From an uncultured Oscillospiraceae bacterium (GTDB taxonomy: Bacteria; Bacillota; Clostridia; Oscillospirales; Acutalibacteraceae): 6,300 bases of DNA. The position numbers were made by a program, and so were the translations under genes. Under the pieces are notes generated by a model, which saw only the letters and a program-made list of their open reading frames with translations, searched no databases and was not told the origin of the DNA. Positions within the stretch are counted from its first letter, which is position 1. Every line of letters begins with the position of its first letter. Location of the stretch: NCBI GenBank assembly GCA_900550095.1, contig URRG01000147.1:1-6300 (forward strand), given 5' to 3'. Below are positions 1 through 4,763 of this stretch, piece after piece.

Positions 1-862
1 CGGTTCCGCTTTCCCCGCCCCATAGATGGACGAAAAAGGGGAGGGCCCCGCAGGGCTGCACCAGCGCCGATGCAAAGGAAGCGGCCAAAACCACCCGGGC
101 CATAACGCTGCCTCTCCGGACGGCTCCCGCCGTTTCAAACCACGCTTTCCGGCTCCCATGGCTTTTTACGGCGCTGAAAATATGTTGGAAATTGGCGTCG
201 CCGTCGAAGATCAGGCCCTCCACATAGGGAGAGAAGCCTTCTTCGGGGATATAGCCTAACCGGGAGACGCTTTTCCGCTCGGGGATCAGGTCGTAATTGA
301 GATTTTCCAGATCGGATATGTACCGCACCAGGGCCCTTGAATTTTCGCTGGTCACGGCGATCCCCTGGTCGGAAAGCTGCAAAATCTTCTGGTTGCTGGC
401 CAGGACGCTTTTATCCGCGATAATATGCCGCCAGCGTTTATCCCCCTTGCAGAAAGCCAGTTTCAGCTTTTCGGCGCCGGTGTCGATATTCACCAAACGT
501 TCCACCGGCAATAGCGGATGAGGGCATGCGATATCCTCCGCGCCATAGTTGTTGCGCCTGGTTATGCCGAAATCGTCGCACCGCCATTCGCCGGAATCCA
601 GCTCCAGAGGCTGGCCGGAAAAATCCGTTACGTTGTCTGTATAGAGCGCCTTTGCGGCGTTTTGTTTGCTTTCTTCATAGAGCTTCAGCCTGCGCTGAAA
701 GCCTTTGAGCCCTATGCCGGAGGCATATTCCGCCATCCGCTTGGCGGTCACCTCTCTTTCAAAAGGGTTTGCAATGGCCAAAACAGCCTCATAGGGAGCC
801 GGTGTATCGAAATCCTCCCGCGTATAGCTTCCCATGCTTTCCATGCTTCTCACGCATTCCAT
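1..862 (-). CDS. DUF927 domain protein, putative phage replicative helicase/ATPase (3' end cut by window edge)
   Basis: The frame runs open from ATG at 862 to the left edge, giving 287 codons without a stop. The last visible residues are PFFVHLWGGESGT (about 275-287). This matches the start of the Walker A loop (GxxxxGK[ST]) and the FFVHLWGGESGTGKT-like block I know from DUF927 proteins of phages and integrative elements. The ATPase core therefore lies outside the window, and the visible part is the N-terminal region, including LGYIPEEGFSPYVEG around residues 202-216. DUF927 proteins sit in replication modules beside CHC2 zinc-finger proteins and are thought to act as helicase or primase-helicase components; that role is inferred from family and context. 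The ATG follows the CHC2 stop by 10 nt. AGGTGA lies upstream, about 10 nt from the ATG, which is rather long spacing. ATGs at 844 and 835 are in-frame alternatives. The first 12 codons lie almost wholly within 9-bp tandem repeats. Confidence 0.88.
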   Translation of the reverse strand, partial: MECVRSMESMGSYTREDFDTPAPYEAVLAIANPFEREVTAKRMAEYASGIGLKGFQRRLKLYEESKQNAAKALYTDNVTDFSGQPLELDSGEWRCDDFGITRRNNYGAEDIACPHPLLPVERLVNIDTGAEKLKLAFCKGDKRWRHIIADKSVLASNQKILQLSDQGIAVTSENSRALVRYISDLENLNYDLIPERKSVSRLGYIPEEGFSPYVEGLIFDGDANFQHIFSAVKSHGSRKAWFETAGAVRRGSVMARVVLAASFASALVQPCGALPFFVHLWGGESGT

Positions 863-864
863 GC
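829..864 (-). repeat. Four degenerate 9-bp tandem repeats over the DUF927 start
   Basis: Read on the - strand, four consecutive 9-nt units follow one another: GCATGGAAT (864-856), GCGTGAGAA (855-847), GCATGGAAA (846-838) and GCATGGGAA (837-829). They encode most of the first residues (MEC VRS MES MGS) and contain three in-frame ATGs. Because the unit is a multiple of three, a change in copy number would keep the frame but add or remove start codons. Confidence 0.8.
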
Positions 865-872
865 CTATCGGC

Positions 873-1427
873 TCACCTTCCTTCCAAACCGTTCAGACAG
901 CTAAGACAGTTCAGACAGCATTCGTCCAAATATTCCAATTCTCCCAAGCCGGCGGCGTATTCTCCCCATCGGGGATCGTCCCGGGGAGTGCCCGGGGGAG
1001 GGGCCTTTTTCAGCCACAGCTCCCGACGGCGTTCTATGCGGGCAAGCAGCTCTTTTTCCTCCCGGTCTGCACGGAGCCTTTTCCGGAGCCTTTCGTGGCG
1101 CTCCCTCTGCAGCCGCAGGCGGGAGGGCCTCTCTCCGCGGCGTTCCCGGCTTCCCGAAAAGAGCCCCAGCCCAAAATCCGCATCCAGCTTTTTCGCGGCC
1201 TCCAGGGGCGAAAGATGGAACAGCCTTGCGGCAAAATCGATCACGGAGCCGCCTTCCCCGCACACGAAGCACCACCAGCCCCGCCCGCCGCCGTAGAGCT
1301 GCAGGCTGGGGGAATGGTCCGCGTGGAACGGGCACAGGATCCGCCGGCGCCTATCCAGCTCGAAGCCGTACCGCCGGACCGCTTCCTCCATGGAAAGGCG
1401 GTTGCGAAGCTCTGCAAAACTATCCAT
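873..1427 (-). CDS. CHC2 zinc-finger protein, DNA primase-like (no TOPRIM domain)
   Basis: This 184-aa protein has an N-terminal DnaG-type zinc finger. C32 and H35 (CPFHADHSPS) pair with C53 and C56 (WWCFVCGEGG), followed by SVIDFAARLFHLSPLEAAK, which is typical of CHC2 domains. In DnaG this finger binds single-stranded template DNA. Here there is no room for a TOPRIM polymerase domain; the rest, from about residue 85, is Arg/Glu-rich and probably helical. A stand-alone finger beside DUF927 suggests the two act together in priming, which is inference. The C-terminus reads CLNCLSCLNG, encoded by 9-bp tandem repeats. The ATG starts 3 nt after the DUF669 stop with no clear Shine-Dalgarno, so translational coupling is likely. 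The gene is visibly GC-rich compared with the control regions. Confidence 0.9.
   Translation of the reverse strand: MDSFAELRNRLSMEEAVRRYGFELDRRRRILCPFHADHSPSLQLYGGGRGWWCFVCGEGGSVIDFAARLFHLSPLEAAKKLDADFGLGLFSGSRERRGERPSRLRLQRERHERLRKRLRADREEKELLARIERRRELWLKKAPPPGTPRDDPRWGEYAAGLGELEYLDECCLNCLSCLNGLEGR
891..917 (-). repeat. Three 9-bp tandem repeats in the 3' end of the CHC2 gene
   Basis: On the + strand the units are GTTCAGACA (891-899), GCTAAGACA (900-908) and GTTCAGACA (909-917). Two are identical and the middle one differs at three bases. They encode the CLN-CLS-CLN tail of the CHC2 protein. They lie only 26 bp from the second set of 9-bp repeats at the DUF927 start. Confidence 0.8.
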
Positions 1428-1430
1428 GGC

Positions 1431-2027
1431 TTAGAAGGGAAGGTCGGAATCGGAAAGCTCTTCAAACCCATTGCCTGGGGACGGCTGGGAAGGTTTCCTA
1501 TTGGCCGGCAGCGGTTTGGACTTTGGGGTGTCGAATTCTCCGGATCGGATATATTCTGTAGTTGTAAATCTATACGGCTGTGTTTTCCACCCGGTGCGCC
1601 CATCAAATTCCCATTCTTCCGAACGGAACATAACGCCCACAAGCTTACCTTTCAGCCCATTTTCATTCCAATCCCACACATATCCCGGATTGCTGGCTTC
1701 TATGGCGTCGGTAATACTTTTGAAAATTCCCTGAGATCGCCGGTCCTGGTCGCTGGTCCCATTTGTAGGGCAATAGGGGCGGAGAACACCTTTCCATTTT
1801 TGTTGACCGAATAGGGCCTGTGATCTGTAATCCCGGGTGTAGAAACCTTTATATGGTCCCTCTTCGATTTCAATACTGATTTCCAACTTATGGAACGACC
1901 TACCGTCCTGGCTTTTATATTCGACCTCTTTGGCCCCCATAATTCTACAAATATACCCGCCGGCGGGAAGTTCTTCCCGTTCTCCTGTAGCGGCCTGTAC
2001 TTTGTCCCAATTATTCACTTTTTCCAT
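1431..2027 (-). CDS. DUF669 family protein, probable phage single-strand DNA-binding accessory protein
   Basis: This 198-aa protein starts MEKVNNWDKVQAATG and has the DUF669 pattern: an early ELPAGGYICRI strand (about 19-29), then KLEISIEIEEGPYKGFY (47-63), and a central VGVMFRSEEWEFDGRTGW segment (130-147). The tail is low in complexity, rich in Pro, Ser and Lys, and ends in acidic residues and DLPF. That closely resembles the DDDIPF tip with which bacterial SSB proteins recruit partners. I infer a single-strand-binding or replisome-tethering role; the family lacks a firmly known function as far as I know. The ATG at 2027 is preferred because GGAGG lies 9 nt upstream. An ATG at 2048 in the same frame has no comparable site. 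The start overlaps the ATPase gene by 17 nt, and its SD lies within that gene. Confidence 0.88.
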   Translation of the reverse strand: MEKVNNWDKVQAATGEREELPAGGYICRIMGAKEVEYKSQDGRSFHKLEISIEIEEGPYKGFYTRDYRSQALFGQQKWKGVLRPYCPTNGTSDQDRRSQGIFKSITDAIEASNPGYVWDWNENGLKGKLVGVMFRSEEWEFDGRTGWKTQPYRFTTTEYIRSGEFDTPKSKPLPANRKPSQPSPGNGFEELSDSDLPF

Positions 2028-2652
2028 TCTGTATGTCCTCCAGTCCATAATATTCCCGTATGGCTGTATCTACAGCTTTCAGGTCATTGTCTATATAAGG
2101 GGAATTAAACATTCCTATAGGGCTTTTGACCGTATCCATACCGCTGTTTTGTGTACAAAACTGATACACGCCATCCTGAACGCGGGTTTTCAAAACAATA
2201 GTGAAAAGCCCCTCTATGGTAATTTTTTCATCCAATAGCTTTCCAATCGTTTTGCATTTTTCTTTTCCTTGATCATCCGTGCTGATATGGGAAAGAAAAT
2301 ATACAATACGGTCTGCGGGCAGGTTTCGCGCCAGAGAAAGTAGATCAAAATAATTCTTCCCGATCTCTGTATATTTCTGATAGCCCGTCTCGTACGCCCG
2401 GCGCATATATTCATCCGCCATGAGATACTGGGCGTCGTCGATTATAAGGGTTTTCGCGCCTTTTTCCGAACACCTGGCGAGAACAGCGGATATTTTCTGA
2501 TAATTGTCGCTGTCAAAGGTTTTAAGCTTATTCCGAAAGGGGAGAGGCTTCCCAGCTACGTTGATAATTCCGGCTTCCCCTGGCTGAAAATTGCGTAGGG
2601 AAGCACTCTTTCCTGTCCCGGATTCTCCCAGGATCATCACCAAAACTCCCAT
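2011..2652 (-). CDS. Phage AAA/RecA-like P-loop ATPase (Sak4-like, putative recombination/replication ATPase)
   Basis: This 213-aa protein opens MGVLVMILGESGTGKS, so Walker A is GESGTGKS at residues 9-16. Walker B is KTLIIDD at 67-73, followed by AQYL. A YFLSH segment near 118-122 could be a sensor strand. The compact size, the P-loop at the very N-terminus and the neighbouring DUF669 gene resemble phage P-loop ATPases often labelled AAA_24 or Sak4, which are single-strand annealing or recombinase-like proteins. The exact subfamily is inferred. ATG 2652 is preferred to an upstream in-frame start at 2709 because GGGAGGGG lies 6 nt before it. The upstream stop overlaps the ATG by one base (TAATG), so the two genes are probably translated together. 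Its 3' end overlaps the DUF669 start. Confidence 0.87.
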   Translation of the reverse strand: MGVLVMILGESGTGKSASLRNFQPGEAGIINVAGKPLPFRNKLKTFDSDNYQKISAVLARCSEKGAKTLIIDDAQYLMADEYMRRAYETGYQKYTEIGKNYFDLLSLARNLPADRIVYFLSHISTDDQGKEKCKTIGKLLDEKITIEGLFTIVLKTRVQDGVYQFCTQNSGMDTVKSPIGMFNSPYIDNDLKAVDTAIREYYGLEDIQNGKSE

Positions 2653-2861
2653 TATGCACCCCTCCCATGCTCCAGTGTCTGCCGGATGATCTCCAGGACG
2701 ATATCGCATTCCGCGTAGGACATTTGGATATTGGAGCCGGAAAGGATACTCAGCATTCTTTGGGCTGTTTTAGCTATTTCCGCCATCCGGCAGGGAGGAA
2801 TGTAATACCCGTTCTTTCCGGCTGCTGCTATGGCCTCTTCCTGAACGGTAGGCAGCTTCAT
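2652..2861 (-). CDS. Small phage protein of unknown function, 69 aa
   Basis: The product is MKLPTVQEEAIAAAGKNGYY followed by a mostly helical segment (AEIAKTAQRMLSIL, then ECDIVLEIIRQTLEHGRGA). I recognise no domain, signal peptide or membrane segment. The start at ATG 2861 is supported by AAGGA about 6 nt upstream; a longer in-frame start at 2960 would overlap the Cys-rich gene by about 100 nt and lacks this support. It is linked on both sides: its ATG shares an ATGA overlap with the upstream stop, and its TAA overlaps the ATPase ATG. This tight packing suggests a role tied to the replication genes that follow, but none can be assigned. Confidence 0.78.
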   Translation of the reverse strand: MKLPTVQEEAIAAAGKNGYYIPPCRMAEIAKTAQRMLSILSGSNIQMSYAECDIVLEIIRQTLEHGRGA

Positions 2862-3088
2862 TTTGATTCCTTCTTTCCTGTAATTTCCCCTGTAAATTCC
2901 AGAGGACAGTCTTCTCCTATTGTTTCCAAATCGGTTAACGCTTCGTAAGTGAGTACGCAAATCATCCGGATGTGCTTACGAACAGACCGGTATTTCCAAT
3001 AGGGGCAATATTGGCAGCAAACTTTCCCATTTGGGAAATATACCTTCTGCACATAAGCGCCCGCTATGTAAAAATCCACCCTATCCAC
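2858..3088 (-). CDS. Small Cys-rich phage protein, 76 aa, probable metal binder
   Basis: Translation begins at GTG 3088 (MDRVDFYIAGAYVQKVYFPN), with GGGGAGG 5 nt upstream. The GTG overlaps the stop of the preceding gene. Cysteines stand at 24, 25, 28, 44 and 61. The VCCQYCPYW block followed by spaced cysteines looks like a zinc-binding fold. I recall similar short proteins with a CQYC core among clostridial phage early genes, but no function is known to me. The longer frame reaching 3280 covers the neighbouring CxxC gene and is not needed. The 3' end shares an ATGA overlap with the 69-aa gene. Confidence 0.78.
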   Translation of the reverse strand: MDRVDFYIAGAYVQKVYFPNGKVCCQYCPYWKYRSVRKHIRMICVLTYEALTDLETIGEDCPLEFTGEITGKKESK

Positions 3089-3290
3089 AGGCGCCTCCCC
3101 ATCGGAGAAGGAGCTCCGCCACATCCTCCGCATGGCTTTCCACCCAATCCGTAAGGCAATCTCTGCACAGATGCCGGCCCCCTGCTTCTGCCAGGGCGTC
3201 CGCAGTATGGCCGCATTCATCGCACACGGGCAGGGGCGGCTCCTGCCGGTCATACTGTTCCTGAGCGCGCATATATCCATAATCAGGCAT
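3081..3290 (-). CDS. Small zinc-ribbon-like protein, 69 aa (CxxC...CxxC)
   Basis: The protein MPDYGYMRAQEQYDRQEPPL continues into PVCDECGHTADALAEAGGRH and LCRDCLTDWV. C23/C26 and C42/C45 form two CxxC knuckles 15 residues apart, a classic zinc-ribbon spacing. The C-terminus is an acidic, probably helical segment (ESHAEDVAELLLRW). An ATG at 3296 lies directly against the GGAGGG site, which is too close, while ATG 3290 is 6 nt away and is preferred. The gene overlaps its upstream neighbour by 8 nt and its downstream neighbour by 8 nt. It may be a DNA- or protein-binding adaptor, which is an inference from the fold alone. Confidence 0.8.
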   Translation of the reverse strand: MPDYGYMRAQEQYDRQEPPLPVCDECGHTADALAEAGGRHLCRDCLTDWVESHAEDVAELLLRWGGACG

Positions 3291-3537
3291 TTTCATCCCT
3301 CCAGACCTCGATTTTCACGCGGGCGTATCCGCTGCGCCGGAGCATATTCCCGATCATGGCCCCAACGGGCGCTCCATATATTGTAGCGCTGCCGTCTTCA
3401 TCCATCTGAAAATACCCGGAGAGCACTGCACTCTTGACATTTCCCCCGGATGGGGATACACTTAAATTGATCTTTTGTTCTGTGCCGCTTCCAGGCGTTC
3501 CAGCGCCGGGGGCGGCTTTTTCTGTGATTTGGTACAT
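3283..3537 (-). CDS. Hypothetical phage early protein, 84 aa
   Basis: The start at ATG 3537 (MYQITEKAAPGAGTPGSGTE) has an AAAGGAGGT site 8 nt upstream, among the best in the window. After a Gly/Pro/Ala-rich stretch (about 8-20) the protein looks beta-rich: KINLSVSPSGGNVKSAVLSG, then SATIYGAPVGAMIGNMLRRS and YARVKIEVW. No membrane segment or catalytic motif is clear. Its SD lies in the last codons of the upstream gene, 2 nt separate the two genes, and its 3' end overlaps the zinc-ribbon gene. I do not recognise the family. Confidence 0.78.
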   Translation of the reverse strand: MYQITEKAAPGAGTPGSGTEQKINLSVSPSGGNVKSAVLSGYFQMDEDGSATIYGAPVGAMIGNMLRRSGYARVKIEVWRDENA

Positions 3538-3539
3538 GG

Positions 3540-3794
3540 CTAGACCTCCTTTGGTTTGTATGGCCCTATTACCAGATGACACCCCGCTCCCATATTTCCT
3601 GCCATCATTTCTGTTTGGAACACCTCTTCCGAATAATAATCTGCGCAGTTCAGGATATCCGGGTCGTCATCGTTAGGAAAATACGATTTAAAAATCCGCG
3701 CTGCCGCCCGAATGTTTGGGGCCACTACTTCTACCCATCCCCCCTGGAACGGGAAATCTTCATCTGTGCCGAATGTGAAATAGTATGTTTTCAC
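3540..3794 (-). CDS. Small phage protein with YYFTFG N-terminus, 84 aa, unknown function
   Basis: The likely start is GTG 3794 (MKTYYFTFGTDEDFPFQGGW), with AGGAGG 8 nt upstream. The frame also reaches an upstream start at 3977, but that extension covers the membrane-protein gene and has an unnatural composition. The pattern is a short beta strand, an aromatic patch, VEVVAPNIRAAARIFKSYFP, then a Cys near DILNCADYYSEEVFQ. I believe similar short proteins with this layout are common in clostridial phages and integrative elements, without known function. The GTG overlaps the upstream stop in a GTGA junction, which supports translational coupling. Confidence 0.78.
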   Translation of the reverse strand: MKTYYFTFGTDEDFPFQGGWVEVVAPNIRAAARIFKSYFPNDDDPDILNCADYYSEEVFQTEMMAGNMGAGCHLVIGPYKPKEV

Positions 3795-3952
3795 GCCGCT
3801 TTCCTCCTGTCTTCCTTGATTTTCTGGATTGCCCTTCGCTCGCTCTCCCGGGCCCTCTTCCGCTGCCGGTGCTCGTCCACTGCGGTTATGCTCACCGCTA
3901 TGGCAAGCAATCCGACCAGGAACAGCAGGCTGCCTAAGAATTCGATGATCAT
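3791..3952 (-). CDS. Small single-pass membrane protein, 53 aa
   Basis: Starting at ATG 3952, the protein is MIIEFLGSLLFLVGLLAIAV, then SITAVDEHRQRKRARESERR and a basic helical tail ending KEDRRKAA. Residues 2-24 form one hydrophobic helix and the remainder is strongly charged, with many Arg and Lys. By the positive-inside rule the tail should face the cytoplasm, with the N-terminus outside. AAAGGAGG lies 6 nt before the ATG, and the stop overlaps the next gene's GTG in a GTGA junction. Both points argue strongly that this short frame is real. Small membrane proteins in early phage operons can act in exclusion or in targeting proteins to the membrane, but nothing here shows which. Confidence 0.82.
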   Translation of the reverse strand: MIIEFLGSLLFLVGLLAIAVSITAVDEHRQRKRARESERRAIQKIKEDRRKAA

Positions 3953-3967
3953 GGGGTATCCTCCTTT

Positions 3968-4180
3968 CTACATCCATCCCATAAACCTGCAGAATGGGAT
4001 CCGGGGGATTTTTACCCGGTTGCGGATCACCGTCACCGGATAGCCTAATTCATGCGGTGCTTCCCGTGCAGTATATCGTACCCATTGCGGGTCTCCCCCC
4101 ACTACTTTGCATATCTCCGCTGAAGTTAGATACTCCTTGTCCATATCCAGTATGTAGTCTCTTGGGAATAATTGTTTCAT
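3968..4180 (-). CDS. Small DNA-binding protein, excisionase/MerR-like winged-HTH fold, 70 aa
   Basis: The product starts MKQLFPRDYILDMDKEYLTS and continues AEICKVVGGDPQWVR, which reads as a helix-turn-helix of the excisionase/MerR type at about residues 19-36. A short strand-rich wing follows (GYPVTVIRNRVKIPRIPF). I recall phage proteins with a similar layout (xxAxxxxGxxxQxVRxxL, then a YxxYxI strand) labelled as HTH or DNA-binding proteins. AAAGGAGG lies 8 nt before ATG 4180. It is the first gene of the long leftward operon, so it may regulate that operon or act as an excisionase-like or replication accessory factor. No integrase is present to support the excisionase reading. Confidence 0.75.
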   Translation of the reverse strand: MKQLFPRDYILDMDKEYLTSAEICKVVGGDPQWVRYTAREAPHELGYPVTVIRNRVKIPRIPFCRFMGWM

Positions 4181-4252
4181 TCCTCCCGCCTCCTTTCTTA
4201 TCTGGCTTTCTTCTGCTTTTGGCTATGACTAATAGATTTTTTACTTTTCAAC

Positions 4253-4261
4253 TTATCCACA
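4253..4261 (+). other. Single DnaA-box-like site TTATCCACA
   Basis: TTATCCACA is an exact match to the DnaA box consensus and lies in an AT-rich, non-coding stretch upstream of the replication operon. Only one exact copy is seen; CTATCCACA at 3081-3089 is a near match but lies in coding sequence. One 9-mer can occur by chance, so origin function is only a possibility. Confidence 0.3.
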
Positions 4262-4277
4262 AAATTCAACATATTGT

Positions 4278-4306
4278 GTTATACCCCCCCTTATGATTGA
4301 CGATAA
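4278..4306 (-). promoter_or_regulatory. Weak candidate promoter for the leftward replication operon
   Basis: On the - strand TTATCG (4306-4301) and TATAAC (4283-4278) are separated by 17 nt. The -10 matches consensus at five of six bases, but the -35 only at three, and the spacer holds a run of seven G. It overlaps the -35 of the opposite-strand promoter, so the two could compete. Read-through from the early promoter is the alternative source of transcription. Confidence 0.3.
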
Positions 4307-4325
4307 TTACTATATGATGTATAAT
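4297..4325 (+). promoter_or_regulatory. Consensus promoter of the + strand 46-aa gene
   Basis: TTGACG (4297-4302) and TATAAT (4320-4325) are spaced by exactly 17 nt, a near-perfect sigma-A-type promoter, with transcription expected to start near 4332. The 29-bp block matches the leftward early promoter (5842-5814) at 22 positions, and both are preceded by a GATTGAC context. They may share an operator. This is the only + strand promoter-like signal in the left two thirds of the window that I found. Confidence 0.82.
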
Positions 4326-4357
4326 CTATAGCAAATACATAAGGGAGGAGGGAGTGT

Positions 4358-4498
4358 ATGGCTACAGGTAACAGGCGTACTAGCGCTGCGGCTGCATCTG
4401 CTGCTTCTAAGGTTCTTCGTGACGGTCGAACTGGTAAGGCAAGCAAAACAGCTGCGGGAAGTGCTCTGTCTCAAAGAGCAAAACCTAAAAGTAAATAA
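4358..4498 (+). CDS. Moron-like small Ala/Ser/Lys-rich basic protein, 46 aa
   Basis: This 46-aa frame begins MATGNRRTSAAAASAASKVL and ends RAKPKSK. It has a GGGAGGAGGGAG site just before ATG 4358, a consensus promoter upstream and a terminator 12 nt after its stop. It lies alone on the + strand among - strand genes, the layout of a phage moron. The composition is highly biased (Ala, Ser, Lys and Arg; no Cys, Trp, Phe or Tyr), net basic, with no membrane helix. The core has a near-repeated pattern: ASKVLRDGRTGKASK followed by AAGSALSQ. Codons favour GCT, TCT, GGT and CGT, unlike the GCC/GCG-rich neighbours, which suggests strong expression or separate ancestry. I believe similar short proteins occur in many bacteria, but I know no function; nucleic-acid binding is a guess from composition. 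Confidence 0.8.
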   Translation: MATGNRRTSAAAASAASKVLRDGRTGKASKTAAGSALSQRAKPKSK

Positions 4499-4510
4499 GC
4501 TTTAACCAAC

Positions 4511-4549
4511 TGAGCAGGATATTAAGCGGTATCCTGCTCAACCTTTTTT
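4511..4549 (+). terminator. Rho-independent terminator after the 46-aa gene
   Basis: An 11-bp perfect stem, TGAGCAGGATA (4511-4521) with TATCCTGCTCA (4530-4540), closes an 8-nt loop and is followed by ACC and six T (4544-4549). It lies 12 nt after the stop of the + strand gene. Its right arm ends with the stop codon of the convergent Cro-like gene. On the - strand the hairpin is not followed by a clear T-run, so termination from that side would be weak, leaving read-through into the replication operon possible. Confidence 0.9.
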
Positions 4550-4759
4550 CGTTGGGAAGAGATACTCCAAGGTGCATTCCGGGAAAAAGGTATCCCGCAG
4601 GATAAAAGCTTCATCCAAAGTAAGAGGGTATTTCCGTGCGAGTTTTTTCCCCAAGGTTGCCCGGGTTATCTCCAACGCGGCGGCAAGATCTATAATCCTG
4701 AGATTCTTCCTCGCCATTTCACCGCGAAGGTTTTCGTATTCAATATGTGGTGCAGGCAA
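4538..4759 (-). CDS. Small XRE/Cro-like helix-turn-helix regulator, about 73 aa
   Basis: The protein reads LPAPHIEYENLRGEMARKNL then RIIDLAAALEITRATLGKKL, ending EYLFPTKKG. The region YENLRGEMARKNLRIIDLAAALEITRATLGKKL is an XRE-type helix-turn-helix, and the short size with a C-terminal aromatic tip resembles Cro-like proteins of Gram-positive phages. The start is uncertain. TTG 4759 lies 4 nt after the antirepressor stop with a GGGGTGA site just upstream and is preferred. TTG 4798 (86 aa) would overlap the antirepressor gene, and ATG 4717 (59 aa) would cut the first helix. It probably binds the operators near 5800-5866, or those near 4297, to adjust early transcription. Its stop lies inside the terminator stem of the convergent gene. 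Confidence 0.78.
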   Translation of the reverse strand: MPAPHIEYENLRGEMARKNLRIIDLAAALEITRATLGKKLARKYPLTLDEAFILRDTFFPECTLEYLFPTKKG

Positions 4760-4763
4760 CTTC

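Noticed and set aside
901..1335. Second - strand frame inside the CHC2 gene
   Set aside because: Its composition is Pro/Arg/Ala-rich, typical of an alternate frame, while the 873-1427 frame has the complete CHC2 finger.
1226..1561. + strand frame of 111 codons
   Set aside because: Arg/Gly-rich shadow of the CHC2 and DUF669 genes, with no RBS.
834..1814. Long + strand frame of 326 codons opposite the CHC2 and DUF669 genes
   Set aside because: It is a shadow of two recognisable - strand genes in GC-rich sequence. It has low-complexity Pro/Ala composition and no domain that I can see.
2028..2048. Longer DUF669 start at ATG 2048
   Set aside because: No Shine-Dalgarno of note upstream, whereas GGAGG lies 9 nt before ATG 2027.
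3576..4043. + strand frame of 155 codons opposite the small early genes
   Set aside because: Antisense to four - strand genes with excellent SD sites and stop-start overlaps; it is Cys/Ile/Arg-rich without a recognisable pattern.
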